This document shows positions 56,577 through 64,000 of a DNA stretch of 64,000 nucleotides, piece by piece. A program made the translations under genes and the position numbers. The notes under the pieces were generated by a model that saw only the letters and a program-made list of their open reading frames with translations, was not told where the DNA came from and did not search any database. The DNA is from Sulfuricurvum sp. PD_MW2 (GTDB lineage Bacteria > Campylobacterota > Campylobacteria > Campylobacterales > Sulfurimonadaceae), in NCBI RefSeq assembly GCF_002633015.1, contig NZ_NSIU01000006.1, positions 27,381 to 91,380 of the forward strand, written 5' to 3'. The first letter of the stretch is position 1. Each line of letters begins with the position of its first letter.

Positions 56577-56871
56577 GGTAAGGCTCCTTAAAAAAGTATG
56601 GCGGAAGTATACCACTACTCACCCTATATTTGTCAAGTGTTTTAGAACAATTTGATAAATCTTTTTTCAATCTCCCTAAAATAGGGCTTTTTTTGATATC
56701 AAAAGATTATCAAAATATGTAAAAATAGCGTAAAACCGTGACAGTTTTAGAAAATATTTTTCTAATTTTTATCTTTTTTACTATCTGTTTACTAATGGTT
56801 GTCTTTGAGAGGGCATTTTTGTCGAGCATTTAAGAGATGTATGATTGAGGTAATCACCTTGAAAGAGGTGA
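56577..56871. other. AT-rich intergenic region with orphan terminator and a possible tiny ORF
   Basis: Besides the lipoprotein promoter, this 295-base gap holds a terminator-like hairpin CCCTA-AAA-TAGGG-C-TTTTTTT on the plus strand (56674-56694) with no plus-strand gene before it, a possible 31-codon hydrophobic ORF (GTG 56738 to 56833, plus) without a Shine-Dalgarno, and a 9-bp stem TAATCACCT/AGGTGATTA (56851-56874) over the stop of the efflux gene. Confidence 0.4.
56606..56636 (-). promoter_or_regulatory. Promoter of the small lipoprotein gene
   Basis: On the minus strand, TTGACA (56636-56631), a 19-base spacer, then TGGTATACT containing an extended -10 (TATACT at 56611-56606). Confidence 0.6.
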
Positions 56872-58305
56872 TTATCGTCCGGCAGGAAGTAGATCTGGCA
56901 AAGGTGGTGTTAGTTCTTCGCTCCATCCTCCTCCAAAAACTTTATATAATAATATAGTAGAAGTAAGTGCGTTTTGTTTTGCAATGATGAGCTGTTGCGA
57001 TGCTTGCAGCCATTGTTGCTGCACAAGAAGCATATCGCTATAACTGATACTTCCTACTTGATAACGAAGTTTGCTTTGTGTTAGCGCCTTTTCAATGGCT
57101 GCAGTCCGTGATTGTTGAAATGATACTTGTTCCTGAGCTTTAGATTTTTGAGCCAGTGCATTATCCGTGTCATTAAATGCACTCACAATTGTTTTTTTAT
57201 ACAGTGCAATGCTTTGATTGCGATCAGCTTCTGCGGTTTTAACTTCCCCTGCAATTCGCCCGGCTGAGAAGATAGGAACACTGATTGAAGGGACGATTTC
57301 CCATATCTGTGCTGGGTTTGAGACAAAATTCGTGAGTTCGAGACTTTGTACCCCTAACATTCCTGTGAGTTTAAAGCTTGGAAAATAGGCAGCTTTTGCC
57401 ACGCCGATTTTTGCGTTTGCAGCAATGAGATTTTGTTCTGCTGCTGCAATATCGGGACGTTTTGACAAAATGCTTGATGGAAGCGCATCCGGAATTTTTG
57501 GAAGATTGATAGCATTAATGGATGATACGTGAACCGCTTTTGGATTACGTCCTAATAGGATATTAAATGTTCCTTCCTCAGCAGTTTTTGACGCTTCGAG
57601 AGCGGATAAAGTCGCTTTGGCATTTTCATGTTCTGATAACGATTGTAACAAAACACTCTCGGCGATAACACCGTGTTTGTATTTGAGGTCATTGAACCCT
57701 ACTAATTCTTTCGTGAGTGCAACGTTTTGGCGTGCCAGATCAATCTGACTTTGCAGTGAAGAGAGCTTCACATATGATGCTGCCACACTTGAAGTGACTG
57801 AGAGTTTAATCGTTTGAGATGCGTATTCGCTTGATAGGAGTGCAGCACGTGCAGCTTCATTGGCTCTTCGTACTTTTCCAAACAGATCAATCTCATAGCT
57901 TGCCAAAGATAACGAACCAGCATAGGTGGATGTTATCCCTTCACGTAGTTGATAACCGCCGTTTGAAGCATTATCAACCCCTTTGCGATCTAAAGATGCA
58001 TTGGCGTTGATTTGAGGATACAGATACGATTTTGCTTGGTCGAATTGTCCTAAGAGCGCATTCACGGAAGCTTGAGATGATTGAATATCAAAGTTGGTAT
58101 TTAATGCCTCTTCAACTGCTTGGGTCAATGAGGGGTCATTAAATGTTTTCCACCACTCGCGCTCAATAGCAAAATTGGCCGTTGTATTGGTCTCACTATG
58201 GACAAAGGTATCAGGAACTGCAATATCAGGTCGAGCGTAATCGGGACCGATTGCACACCCTGTGAGAAGTCCTGCGAGGATAAGCGAGAGAGAGATTTTA
58301 TTCAT
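56872..58305 (-). CDS. Outer-membrane efflux lipoprotein (OprM/NodT family)
   Basis: A 477-residue TolC-type channel of a tripartite pump. Lipobox LTGC sets the lipidated Cys at 17, followed by AIGPDYARP, the usual NodT/OprM start. The two long helical repeats and the motifs REWWKTFNDPSL, EIDLFGKVRRANEAARAA and RYQVGSISYSDMLLVQQQ are visible. ATG 58305 has AAAGGAG before it and overlaps the RND stop by 8 bases; an upstream in-frame ATG at 58350 is rejected. Confidence 0.93.
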   Translation of the reverse strand: MNKISLSLILAGLLTGCAIGPDYARPDIAVPDTFVHSETNTTANFAIEREWWKTFNDPSLTQAVEEALNTNFDIQSSQASVNALLGQFDQAKSYLYPQINANASLDRKGVDNASNGGYQLREGITSTYAGSLSLASYEIDLFGKVRRANEAARAALLSSEYASQTIKLSVTSSVAASYVKLSSLQSQIDLARQNVALTKELVGFNDLKYKHGVIAESVLLQSLSEHENAKATLSALEASKTAEEGTFNILLGRNPKAVHVSSINAINLPKIPDALPSSILSKRPDIAAAEQNLIAANAKIGVAKAAYFPSFKLTGMLGVQSLELTNFVSNPAQIWEIVPSISVPIFSAGRIAGEVKTAEADRNQSIALYKKTIVSAFNDTDNALAQKSKAQEQVSFQQSRTAAIEKALTQSKLRYQVGSISYSDMLLVQQQWLQASQQLIIAKQNALTSTILLYKVFGGGWSEELTPPLPDLLPAGR

Positions 58306-61300
58306 GATCGACTCCTTTGCGCGCTGCAAATTTTTCCTGAGCCGTAGCAACCCAGTAATAAAGAAACGGGATAAAGTAACGCTCGATAAACGTAGCTGCT
58401 AGCATCCCGCCAAACATTGCTACCCCGATTGAGAAACGACCTGCTGATCCCGCACCTGAACTAAAAATAAGCGGCAACATCCCGGCAAGGAATGCAAAGG
58501 AGGTCATCATCATCGGTCGATAACGAAGACGAGCTGCTTCCATTGCGGAATCGTAAACGCTTTTACCTAATAGTCGCTGTTCTTCCGCAAACTCGACAAC
58601 AAGAATCGCATTTTTTGCCGAGAGAGCGATAAGCGTCAGAAGTCCGATTTGGAAAAAGACGTTATTGTTGAGAAACGGAATAAGCCATACCACCGTGTAC
58701 GCTCCCATAATACCATACGGAACAGCTAGCATGATTGATATCGGCAATGTCCAGCGCTCATAAAGGGCGGAGAGGATCAAATAAACCATCACCAATGCAA
58801 ATGCCATAATCATCAGTGCTTTCGAACCGACTAATTTCTCTTGGAGATAGAGCCCTTCCCAATCATAACTGATTGTATTCGGTAAGACGGTATCCCCTTT
58901 TTCTTCTAAGACTTTGATGAGATCTCCTGAACTGTAACCCGGAGATGGAGAACCCATAACTGTCGTACACAAAACACCGTTGAAATGTTCGATAGAGGAT
59001 GGTGCACTGGACATTTTAGCCGTTACTACAGATGAAAGAGGTACGAGTTGACCGCTGGAAGATCGAACCCATGCTCTACCGATATCTTCCGGTGTGGCGC
59101 GATACGGTGAATCCGATTGCATCTGTACCCAGTAGGTTTTACCGTTTTTATCAAACTGGTTAATATACATGGTTCCGATGGTTGCTTGAAGCGTTTGGAA
59201 AACATCGCTGATGGAGAGCCCCAACATTTTCGCTTTTTCTCGGTTCACTTCAATCGAGAGAGTCGGAGTATTGATATTCATCGTACTCATCGGATTTTTA
59301 ATACTCGGTTCTTTACGCAAATCGGCAACAAATGCATTGGTTGCTTGGGCAAGTTTGTTGTAATCATTATCCCCCGGTTGTAAAAGGCGCAATGAGAACA
59401 TATCCGAAGGCCCCATACCACGGATTGGCGGAGGAGGCATTGCAAAGACTTTTGCTTCTTTGATACTGCCTAGTTTTGGTCCTAAGGTATTGAGAATACC
59501 GAATACTTTTAACTCTTTTGTTGTCCGTTCTTCCCATGGTTTGAGGCGGGTAAAGATAACGGCAGCATTCGGCTCTTGCGAAAACGTAAGGATATTAAGA
59601 CCGGTGATTGCAGTATATTTGTAGACCCCCTCTTGTTTGCTCAAAATATCCTCAACCTGTTTTACGACTTCCAAGGTTCGGTTGGCGGTTGCCCCATCAG
59701 GCAACGTAATCGATGTAATAAAGTAACCTTGGTCTTCCATTGGTAAAAAGGCACTCGGAAGTGTTTTATGAAAAAATCCGATGAAAAAATAGGTTGAGAG
59801 ATAGATGACGAGAAAAATCAACGATTTTCGGATCATGTATCCGGAACGACGAACATAATTTTCGGTCATAACTCCGAATTTTCGGTTAAACCAACGGAAA
59901 AAACGAGCAGGCTCTTGTTCATGATGTTTGAGAATCAATGCACCGATTGCCGGAGCAAAAGTAAGTGCCATGAAACCAGAAAAAACAACTGAAATCGCGA
60001 TGGTTGCCGCAAATTGTTTATAGAGTTGTCCTGTCATACCTCCCAAGAAGGTGGCCGGGATAAAGACGGCACACATAACAAGTACGATAGCGATGACCGG
60101 ACCGGAGATTTGAGCCATTGCTTTGATTGCTGCTTCTCGAGGTGAGAGTTTCTCAGTCTGTAATATCCTCTCCATATTCTCGATAACGACAATGGCATCA
60201 TCGACGACGATCCCGATTGCGAGTACCAGCCCAAAGAGGGTGAGCGTATTGATCGAATACCCCAAAAGATACATTCCGATAAAGGCTCCCGTTAGAGAGA
60301 TCGGTATCGAGAGAATCGGAATCATCGCCGCTCGGGAACTTTGCAAAAAGAGGTAGATTACTAAACTGACCAAAATGATCGACGCGAGCAATGTAAATAC
60401 AACTTCTTCAATAGAGATTTTTACGAAATCGGTGGTGTCATATGGGATATTGTAAACAATCCCTTTTGGAAATTTTTTGGAAAGTTTCTCCATTTTTTCC
60501 GCAACCGCTTTGGAGGTGTCGAGTGCGTTGGCATTGGTATCAGCAAAGATTCCGATCATTGCAGCCGGTTTACCGTTGACCCGTCCGAAAAACTCATAGT
60601 TTTGGCTTCCAAGTTCAACGCGCGCAACATCTTTTAGACGAATCATTGATCCGTCAGATTTGGAGCGGATGATAATATTTTGGAACTCTTCAGGGGTTGA
60701 AAAACGCCCTTTTGATGTCAGTTGCATTGTCCACATCTGCGCATCGTTCGTTGGTGCTTGTCCTAAACGCCCCGGAGAGACTTGGAGATTTTGATCTTTG
60801 ATGGCAGCTGCAATTTCAGAACTGCTGACCCCAAGAGATGCCATTTTGTCGGGATTTAGCCATACCCGCATTGCATAGTCGCGTTGACCGAAAATTTGGC
60901 TTCGTCCCGCACCGGGAATTTTTTTGATTTCATCGAGAAGATTGGCGGAGATGTAGTTACTGATCCCTGTCGCATCGTAGCTTCCATCCGGAGAGGTGAT
61001 TGCTACGATGAGCAAAATATCAGAAGTTTTTTTCTGAACCGTAACACCAAGATCACGGGTTGTTTGCGGAAGCTGTGCCAAAACCGAATTGATCCGATTT
61101 TGAACGTCAACGGCTGCCATGTCTTGATTGACGCCGATATTAAAGGTACAAGTGATAGTTGCTGTACCCGGTAGAGCTGCCGCTTTGGAAGACATATACA
61201 TCAGTCCATCAGCCCCGGAAATTTGAGATTCTAGCGGAGTGAGGATATTGTTTGCGATGGTTTGTGCATCGGCTCCCGGGTATTGTGCACTGACCACAAC

Positions 61301-61429
61301 GGTAGGCGGAGTGAGATTCGGCAACTGCGAGATTGGAAGCGTTTTGATCGCTACGAACCCGAGCAGCATGATAATCATTGCGATAACAGCTGATAAAACG
61401 GGGCGATTAATAAAATATTTAGAGAACAT
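58298..61429 (-). CDS. RND multidrug efflux pump, HAE1 family (AcrB-like)
   Basis: A 1043-residue proton-driven inner-membrane transporter. It has 12 transmembrane helices, large periplasmic loops after helices 1 and 7, the proton-relay helix with VLAIGIVVDDAIVVIEN, and the N-terminal FINRPVLSAVIAMIIML. Length and layout match AcrB/MexB. It is coupled to the fusion-protein gene by a 1-base overlap (TAATG). Confidence 0.95.
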   Translation of the reverse strand: MFSKYFINRPVLSAVIAMIIMLLGFVAIKTLPISQLPNLTPPTVVVSAQYPGADAQTIANNILTPLESQISGADGLMYMSSKAAALPGTATITCTFNIGVNQDMAAVDVQNRINSVLAQLPQTTRDLGVTVQKKTSDILLIVAITSPDGSYDATGISNYISANLLDEIKKIPGAGRSQIFGQRDYAMRVWLNPDKMASLGVSSSEIAAAIKDQNLQVSPGRLGQAPTNDAQMWTMQLTSKGRFSTPEEFQNIIIRSKSDGSMIRLKDVARVELGSQNYEFFGRVNGKPAAMIGIFADTNANALDTSKAVAEKMEKLSKKFPKGIVYNIPYDTTDFVKISIEEVVFTLLASIILVSLVIYLFLQSSRAAMIPILSIPISLTGAFIGMYLLGYSINTLTLFGLVLAIGIVVDDAIVVIENMERILQTEKLSPREAAIKAMAQISGPVIAIVLVMCAVFIPATFLGGMTGQLYKQFAATIAISVVFSGFMALTFAPAIGALILKHHEQEPARFFRWFNRKFGVMTENYVRRSGYMIRKSLIFLVIYLSTYFFIGFFHKTLPSAFLPMEDQGYFITSITLPDGATANRTLEVVKQVEDILSKQEGVYKYTAITGLNILTFSQEPNAAVIFTRLKPWEERTTKELKVFGILNTLGPKLGSIKEAKVFAMPPPPIRGMGPSDMFSLRLLQPGDNDYNKLAQATNAFVADLRKEPSIKNPMSTMNINTPTLSIEVNREKAKMLGLSISDVFQTLQATIGTMYINQFDKNGKTYWVQMQSDSPYRATPEDIGRAWVRSSSGQLVPLSSVVTAKMSSAPSSIEHFNGVLCTTVMGSPSPGYSSGDLIKVLEEKGDTVLPNTISYDWEGLYLQEKLVGSKALMIMAFALVMVYLILSALYERWTLPISIMLAVPYGIMGAYTVVWLIPFLNNNVFFQIGLLTLIALSAKNAILVVEFAEEQRLLGKSVYDSAMEAARLRYRPMMMTSFAFLAGMLPLIFSSGAGSAGRFSIGVAMFGGMLAATFIERYFIPFLYYWVATAQEKFAARKGVDHE

Positions 61430-62562
61430 TATTTCTTACTGCTCGGAATCACTTCCGCTCCCGGTTTGAGTTTCGGCAATGAATCGGCGGCGATTTTATC
61501 CCCGGCACTGAGACCGCTTTCGATGAGGATGTTTTCGCCGACCCATTCTCCTGATACAACAGGTTTTGGACTGACCGTATTGTTCGCTTCGAGTGCGTAA
61601 ACGAATTTCCCTTTTTCACCCGTTAGAAGAGTTTTTTGAGGAACATAGAGGGCATTTTTCCACTCCATCCCTTTTACTTTGACTTGGACGAACTGTCCTG
61701 GGAGGAGTTTATGATCGCTGTTGTCGATTTGTGCACGATAGGTGATATTGCCCGTTGTCGAATCGACAAACGGCGCGATGAAATTGATGCTTCCTTTGCG
61801 TGCTAATGTGGTTCCATCGCTCAGCGTCAGCTCGATCTCATATTTTCCGTCTTTGGGTGCGATGAGCCGTCCGGCTGCAATGGCATTTTGACGAGTCAAT
61901 TTTTCATTTTCACTAAAGGTAAAATTGATGTACATCGGATCGGTCTGATACATGGTCGTGAGTAATCCGTTCGCTCCTGATGCAACGTAGGTACCGACAT
62001 CAACTTTACTTTTATCGACGAATCCGCTCATGGGTGCTTTGATTGCGGTGTAGCTGAGATTGAGTTTTGCTTGCTCTAACGATGCTTTAGCCGCCGATAG
62101 TGCCGCTGCGCTGTTACGCTCGTTGGCGGTTGCGGTATCTAAATCCTGTTGGCTTGCCGCGTTCGCATTTGCCAAAGGTTTGATCCGATTTAAGACTGCT
62201 TTGGCATTGGTATAGTTTGCTGATGCGAGGTCATACGCCGCTTTGGCACTTTCCAACGAATTTTTCAAATCAGAAGGATCGATGGTGAAGAGCGTCTCCC
62301 CTTTAGTGACAAATGAACCCTCTGTATAGGCTCGTTTTTGGAGGTATCCGTTAACCCGGGCATAAACTTGAACGGTATTATACGCTTGTGTCTGTCCTGT
62401 GGCTTGTAGTATGGCAGGGAAATTGCCGGTTTTAACTTCAGTAGTTGTTATCGGTACGGGTCCTTCAGGCGGTTTTTCCATACCTGCAGCTTTAGGTCGT
62501 TCACATCCGCTCATCGCTACGATGAGGGCACTGGATAGAGCAAGAGTGGTTAGACGGTTCAT
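61429..62562 (-). CDS. RND efflux membrane fusion protein (AcrA-like lipoprotein)
   Basis: A 377-residue periplasmic adaptor. Lipobox MSGC gives the lipidated Cys20. The lipoyl halves flank a coiled-coil hairpin (about 95-165), and AKLNLSYTAIKAPMSGFVD-type sequence is the second lipoyl motif. It links the RND pump to the outer-membrane channel. It overlaps marR by 4 bases. Confidence 0.93.
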   Translation of the reverse strand: MNRLTTLALSSALIVAMSGCERPKAAGMEKPPEGPVPITTTEVKTGNFPAILQATGQTQAYNTVQVYARVNGYLQKRAYTEGSFVTKGETLFTIDPSDLKNSLESAKAAYDLASANYTNAKAVLNRIKPLANANAASQQDLDTATANERNSAAALSAAKASLEQAKLNLSYTAIKAPMSGFVDKSKVDVGTYVASGANGLLTTMYQTDPMYINFTFSENEKLTRQNAIAAGRLIAPKDGKYEIELTLSDGTTLARKGSINFIAPFVDSTTGNITYRAQIDNSDHKLLPGQFVQVKVKGMEWKNALYVPQKTLLTGEKGKFVYALEANNTVSPKPVVSGEWVGENILIESGLSAGDKIAADSLPKLKPGAEVIPSSKK

Positions 62563-63020
62563 TCAGATTCCTTTGAAGTGTAATTTAGTGTAAGACACAT
62601 CTGTTTTAAGACGCGCAGTGTGATGGCAAGTTCATCCGGATCAATCCCTTGATGAATGTATTGAGTAGCTTCTGCTAAAACTTTCATGGTTGGCTCTTGC
62701 AATGCTATCCCCTGCGCTGTTAGGGTGACATGATTGCACCGTTTATCTTGGCAGGCTGTCGCTCTTTGAATGAGAGAGCGTTTTTCTAAACCTGCGATCA
62801 AGCGGGTTACGGACGTTTTATCTTTACCGACGAAATCAGCTATGCTTTGTTGGGTTGAGCTTCCCTCTTTCCACAATACGACCATTACTTTAAACTGCTC
62901 AATCGTCATATCAATGCCATTTAGTGCGAGTTGACGAGTGAGGTAATTTCGTGCTGCCATTGCAGAATGGTTGGTTGCACATCCCAGTGATTCTTCAATC
63001 GGACATTCACAACGGTTCAT
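62559..63020 (-). CDS. MarR-family regulator of the efflux operon
   Basis: A 153-residue winged-helix repressor. The recognition helix region is QQSIADFVGKDKTSVTRLIAGLEKR and the wing TACQDKRCNHVTLT. The N-terminus has Cys residues in NRCECPIEESLGC, and Cys also occurs in the wing, which would allow redox or metal sensing (inference). ATG 63020 has AGGAG 10 bases upstream; an in-frame ATG at 63053 lies inside the operator and is rejected. First gene of the pump operon. Confidence 0.88.
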   Translation of the reverse strand: MNRCECPIEESLGCATNHSAMAARNYLTRQLALNGIDMTIEQFKVMVVLWKEGSSTQQSIADFVGKDKTSVTRLIAGLEKRSLIQRATACQDKRCNHVTLTAQGIALQEPTMKVLAEATQYIHQGIDPDELAITLRVLKQMCLTLNYTSKESE

Positions 63021-63038
63021 AATCTGTATACTCCTAAA

Positions 63039-63056
63039 TAGTTGAATATGCAACTA
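63039..63056. promoter_or_regulatory. Palindromic operator of the marR-efflux operon
   Basis: TAGTTG-N6-CAACTA, a perfect 6-bp dyad centred between the -10 box and the marR start, at the expected transcription start. The half-site TAGTTG is typical of MarR-family sites, so autoregulation is likely. Confidence 0.75.
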
Positions 63057-63065
63057 ATTGAACGA

Positions 63066-63094
63066 ATTGTATTTTTTTTACTCTCGAATGTCAA
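63066..63094 (-). promoter_or_regulatory. Sigma-70 promoter of the marR-efflux operon
   Basis: On the minus strand, TTGACA (63094-63089), a 17-base spacer, TACAAT (63071-63066). Confidence 0.85.
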
Positions 63095-63138
63095 GTAAAT
63101 TTTGTTAATCGTATTAATTCATTAGGGGATAGATGCGC

Positions 63139-63144
63139 TATAAT
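63139..63144 (+). promoter_or_regulatory. -10 box (TATAAT) for the deacetylase gene
   Basis: A perfect TATAAT 31 bases before the deacetylase ATG, divergent from the efflux promoter. Confidence 0.6.
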
Positions 63145-63174
63145 CCGCCGATTTTATCGTAAAGGTTTGTGTAT

Positions 63175-63951
63175 ATGTTTCGATGGATTTTGGTAATGGT
63201 TATTTTGGTTGGCTCATTATGGGGTGCAGATAATTCGAAAAAAATTCCGGTTTTGTGTTATCACCGTTTCGGTGTCGAAGTTGCAGATTCCATGACAATC
63301 AAAAATAGTGCTTTCGCTGAGCAGATGGAGTGGCTTAAAATGCACGGCTACACGGTCATTCCTCTCGATACGGCGATGCAGTATTTACAAGGAAAAGTAA
63401 AAAGTATTCCCGCTAAATCAGTTGTTATCACGGTCGATGACGGACACAAAAGTGTTTGCACCGATATGGCTCCTATCGTGAAAAAATATAAAATTCCTGT
63501 AACTCTTTTTATTTATCCAAGTGCGATCTCCAATGCCAAGTATGCTATGACATGGGAACAGCTGAAAGATTTGGAAACAACAAAACTGTTTCATGTTGAA
63601 TCCCACACATATTGGCATCCGAATTTCAAAAAAGAGAAAAAAATGCTCTCTGCGGAGGAATATGCGAAATCGGTCGATAAACAGTTGAACGGATCGAAAA
63701 AAAAGCTCGAAGAGAAAACGGGGCATGAAATCAAATATCTCGCGTGGGTATTTGGAATTTACGATGATGCGTTGCTCGTTGATGCCAAAAAAGCGGGATA
63801 TGCGGTGGCATTTACGATCGATCGCAAACACGCCTCTTCAGCGGATAACCCGATGGCATTAGGACGTTATATGGTGGTGAGCAAACATACGATCAAAGAT
63901 TTTGAACATATGGTGGACGGAACGGAAGATCGGATGATTATTGTTAAATAA
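63175..63951 (+). CDS. Secreted polysaccharide deacetylase (NodB domain)
   Basis: A 258-residue exported protein. Signal peptide about 1-18 (LVGSLWGAD). The NodB domain has the catalytic Asp pair VITVDDGHKS (Asp88, Asp89) and the metal-binding SHTYWH (His144, His148). It should remove N-acetyl groups from a cell-wall or exopolysaccharide; the substrate is not indicated. ATG 63175 is chosen because AAAGG is about 9 bases upstream; a GTG at 63169 is too close to it. Confidence 0.88.
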   Translation: MFRWILVMVILVGSLWGADNSKKIPVLCYHRFGVEVADSMTIKNSAFAEQMEWLKMHGYTVIPLDTAMQYLQGKVKSIPAKSVVITVDDGHKSVCTDMAPIVKKYKIPVTLFIYPSAISNAKYAMTWEQLKDLETTKLFHVESHTYWHPNFKKEKKMLSAEEYAKSVDKQLNGSKKKLEEKTGHEIKYLAWVFGIYDDALLVDAKKAGYAVAFTIDRKHASSADNPMALGRYMVVSKHTIKDFEHMVDGTEDRMIIVK

Positions 63952-64000
63952 TAACTGAAAAATAACTTGATAATACTACTATATATAAAAAGATAATAAT

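Overview
The window is a chromosomal segment of a Campylobacterota (Epsilonproteobacteria) bacterium. The likeliest group is the Sulfurimonas/Sulfuricurvum lineage. The evidence is gene order and gene content: argG-rplI-hslV-hslU-era; parA-parB followed by a split atpF'/atpF ATP synthase operon that runs into a complete Tol-Pal operon; an NTF2-tailed L,D-carboxypeptidase of the Csd6/Pgp2 type beside a Csd4/Pgp1-type M14 peptidase; a MutS7-like protein with a C-terminal HNH-like zinc domain; and ileS-gatA-guaB. Genus assignment is inference. Gene density is high, with many ATGA or few-base overlaps, and no stretch over 300 bases lacks an identified gene. Most of the window is core genome.

Layout. 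1-10048 (minus): a long collinear block reading argG, a ferredoxin-thioredoxin-reductase/rhodanese fusion, rplI, hslV, hslU, era, two peptidoglycan-trimming cell-shape enzymes, then mshI/J/K-like (GspL/M/C-like) inner-membrane assembly proteins, the last cut by the window edge. 10136-11285 (minus): a small flagellar unit flaG-fliS-(fliT-like) behind a near-consensus sigma-28 promoter, with fliD absent. 11312-16905: an MFS transporter, a solo PAS protein, MutS7-like, dapE and a periplasmic thioredoxin-fold protein. 16917-23129: ridA, rplU-rpmA, obgE-proB-fmt-birA-parA-parB. 23198-33427: F1 and peripheral-stalk ATP synthase genes (b', b, delta, alpha, gamma, beta, epsilon), then tolQ-tolR-tolA-tolB-pal-cpoB. 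33512-37929: slyD, a degenerate NtrC/Fis-like regulator, fabD, a nitrilase, mtnN and a TtcA-like PP-loop enzyme, convergent with mutY.

38866-40931 is the one clearly accessory piece: a TIR-like (PF10137-type) protein whose last exonic stretch is out of frame, coupled by ATGA to a RhuM-family gene. It looks like a small, probably decaying defence-type locus. After it come small membrane proteins, yigZ, and DUF3137 with lemA. A tRNA operon follows (minus), driven by a perfect TTGACA-N17-TATAAT promoter: Lys, Glu, then three identical tandem copies of a 194-bp Val-Asp unit. Then cinA, ileS, a 41-codon membrane ORF, gatA, guaB, a methionine/sulfur cluster (metY-like, metX), xseB, a nitrilase-fold pseudoenzyme, a ThiF-like protein lacking the usual cysteines, a c-type cytochrome lipoprotein and a small lipoprotein. 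The window ends with a MarR-RND tripartite efflux operon (marR, membrane fusion protein, RND pump, outer-membrane factor) with a visible operator and promoter, and a secreted polysaccharide deacetylase.

The most unusual structures not explained by the genes are a two-copy, about 72-bp element with compensatory stem changes (42722-42793 and 55750-55822), the triplicated tRNA unit, the frameshifted TIR/RhuM pair, and several family members that have lost canonical catalytic or cluster residues.
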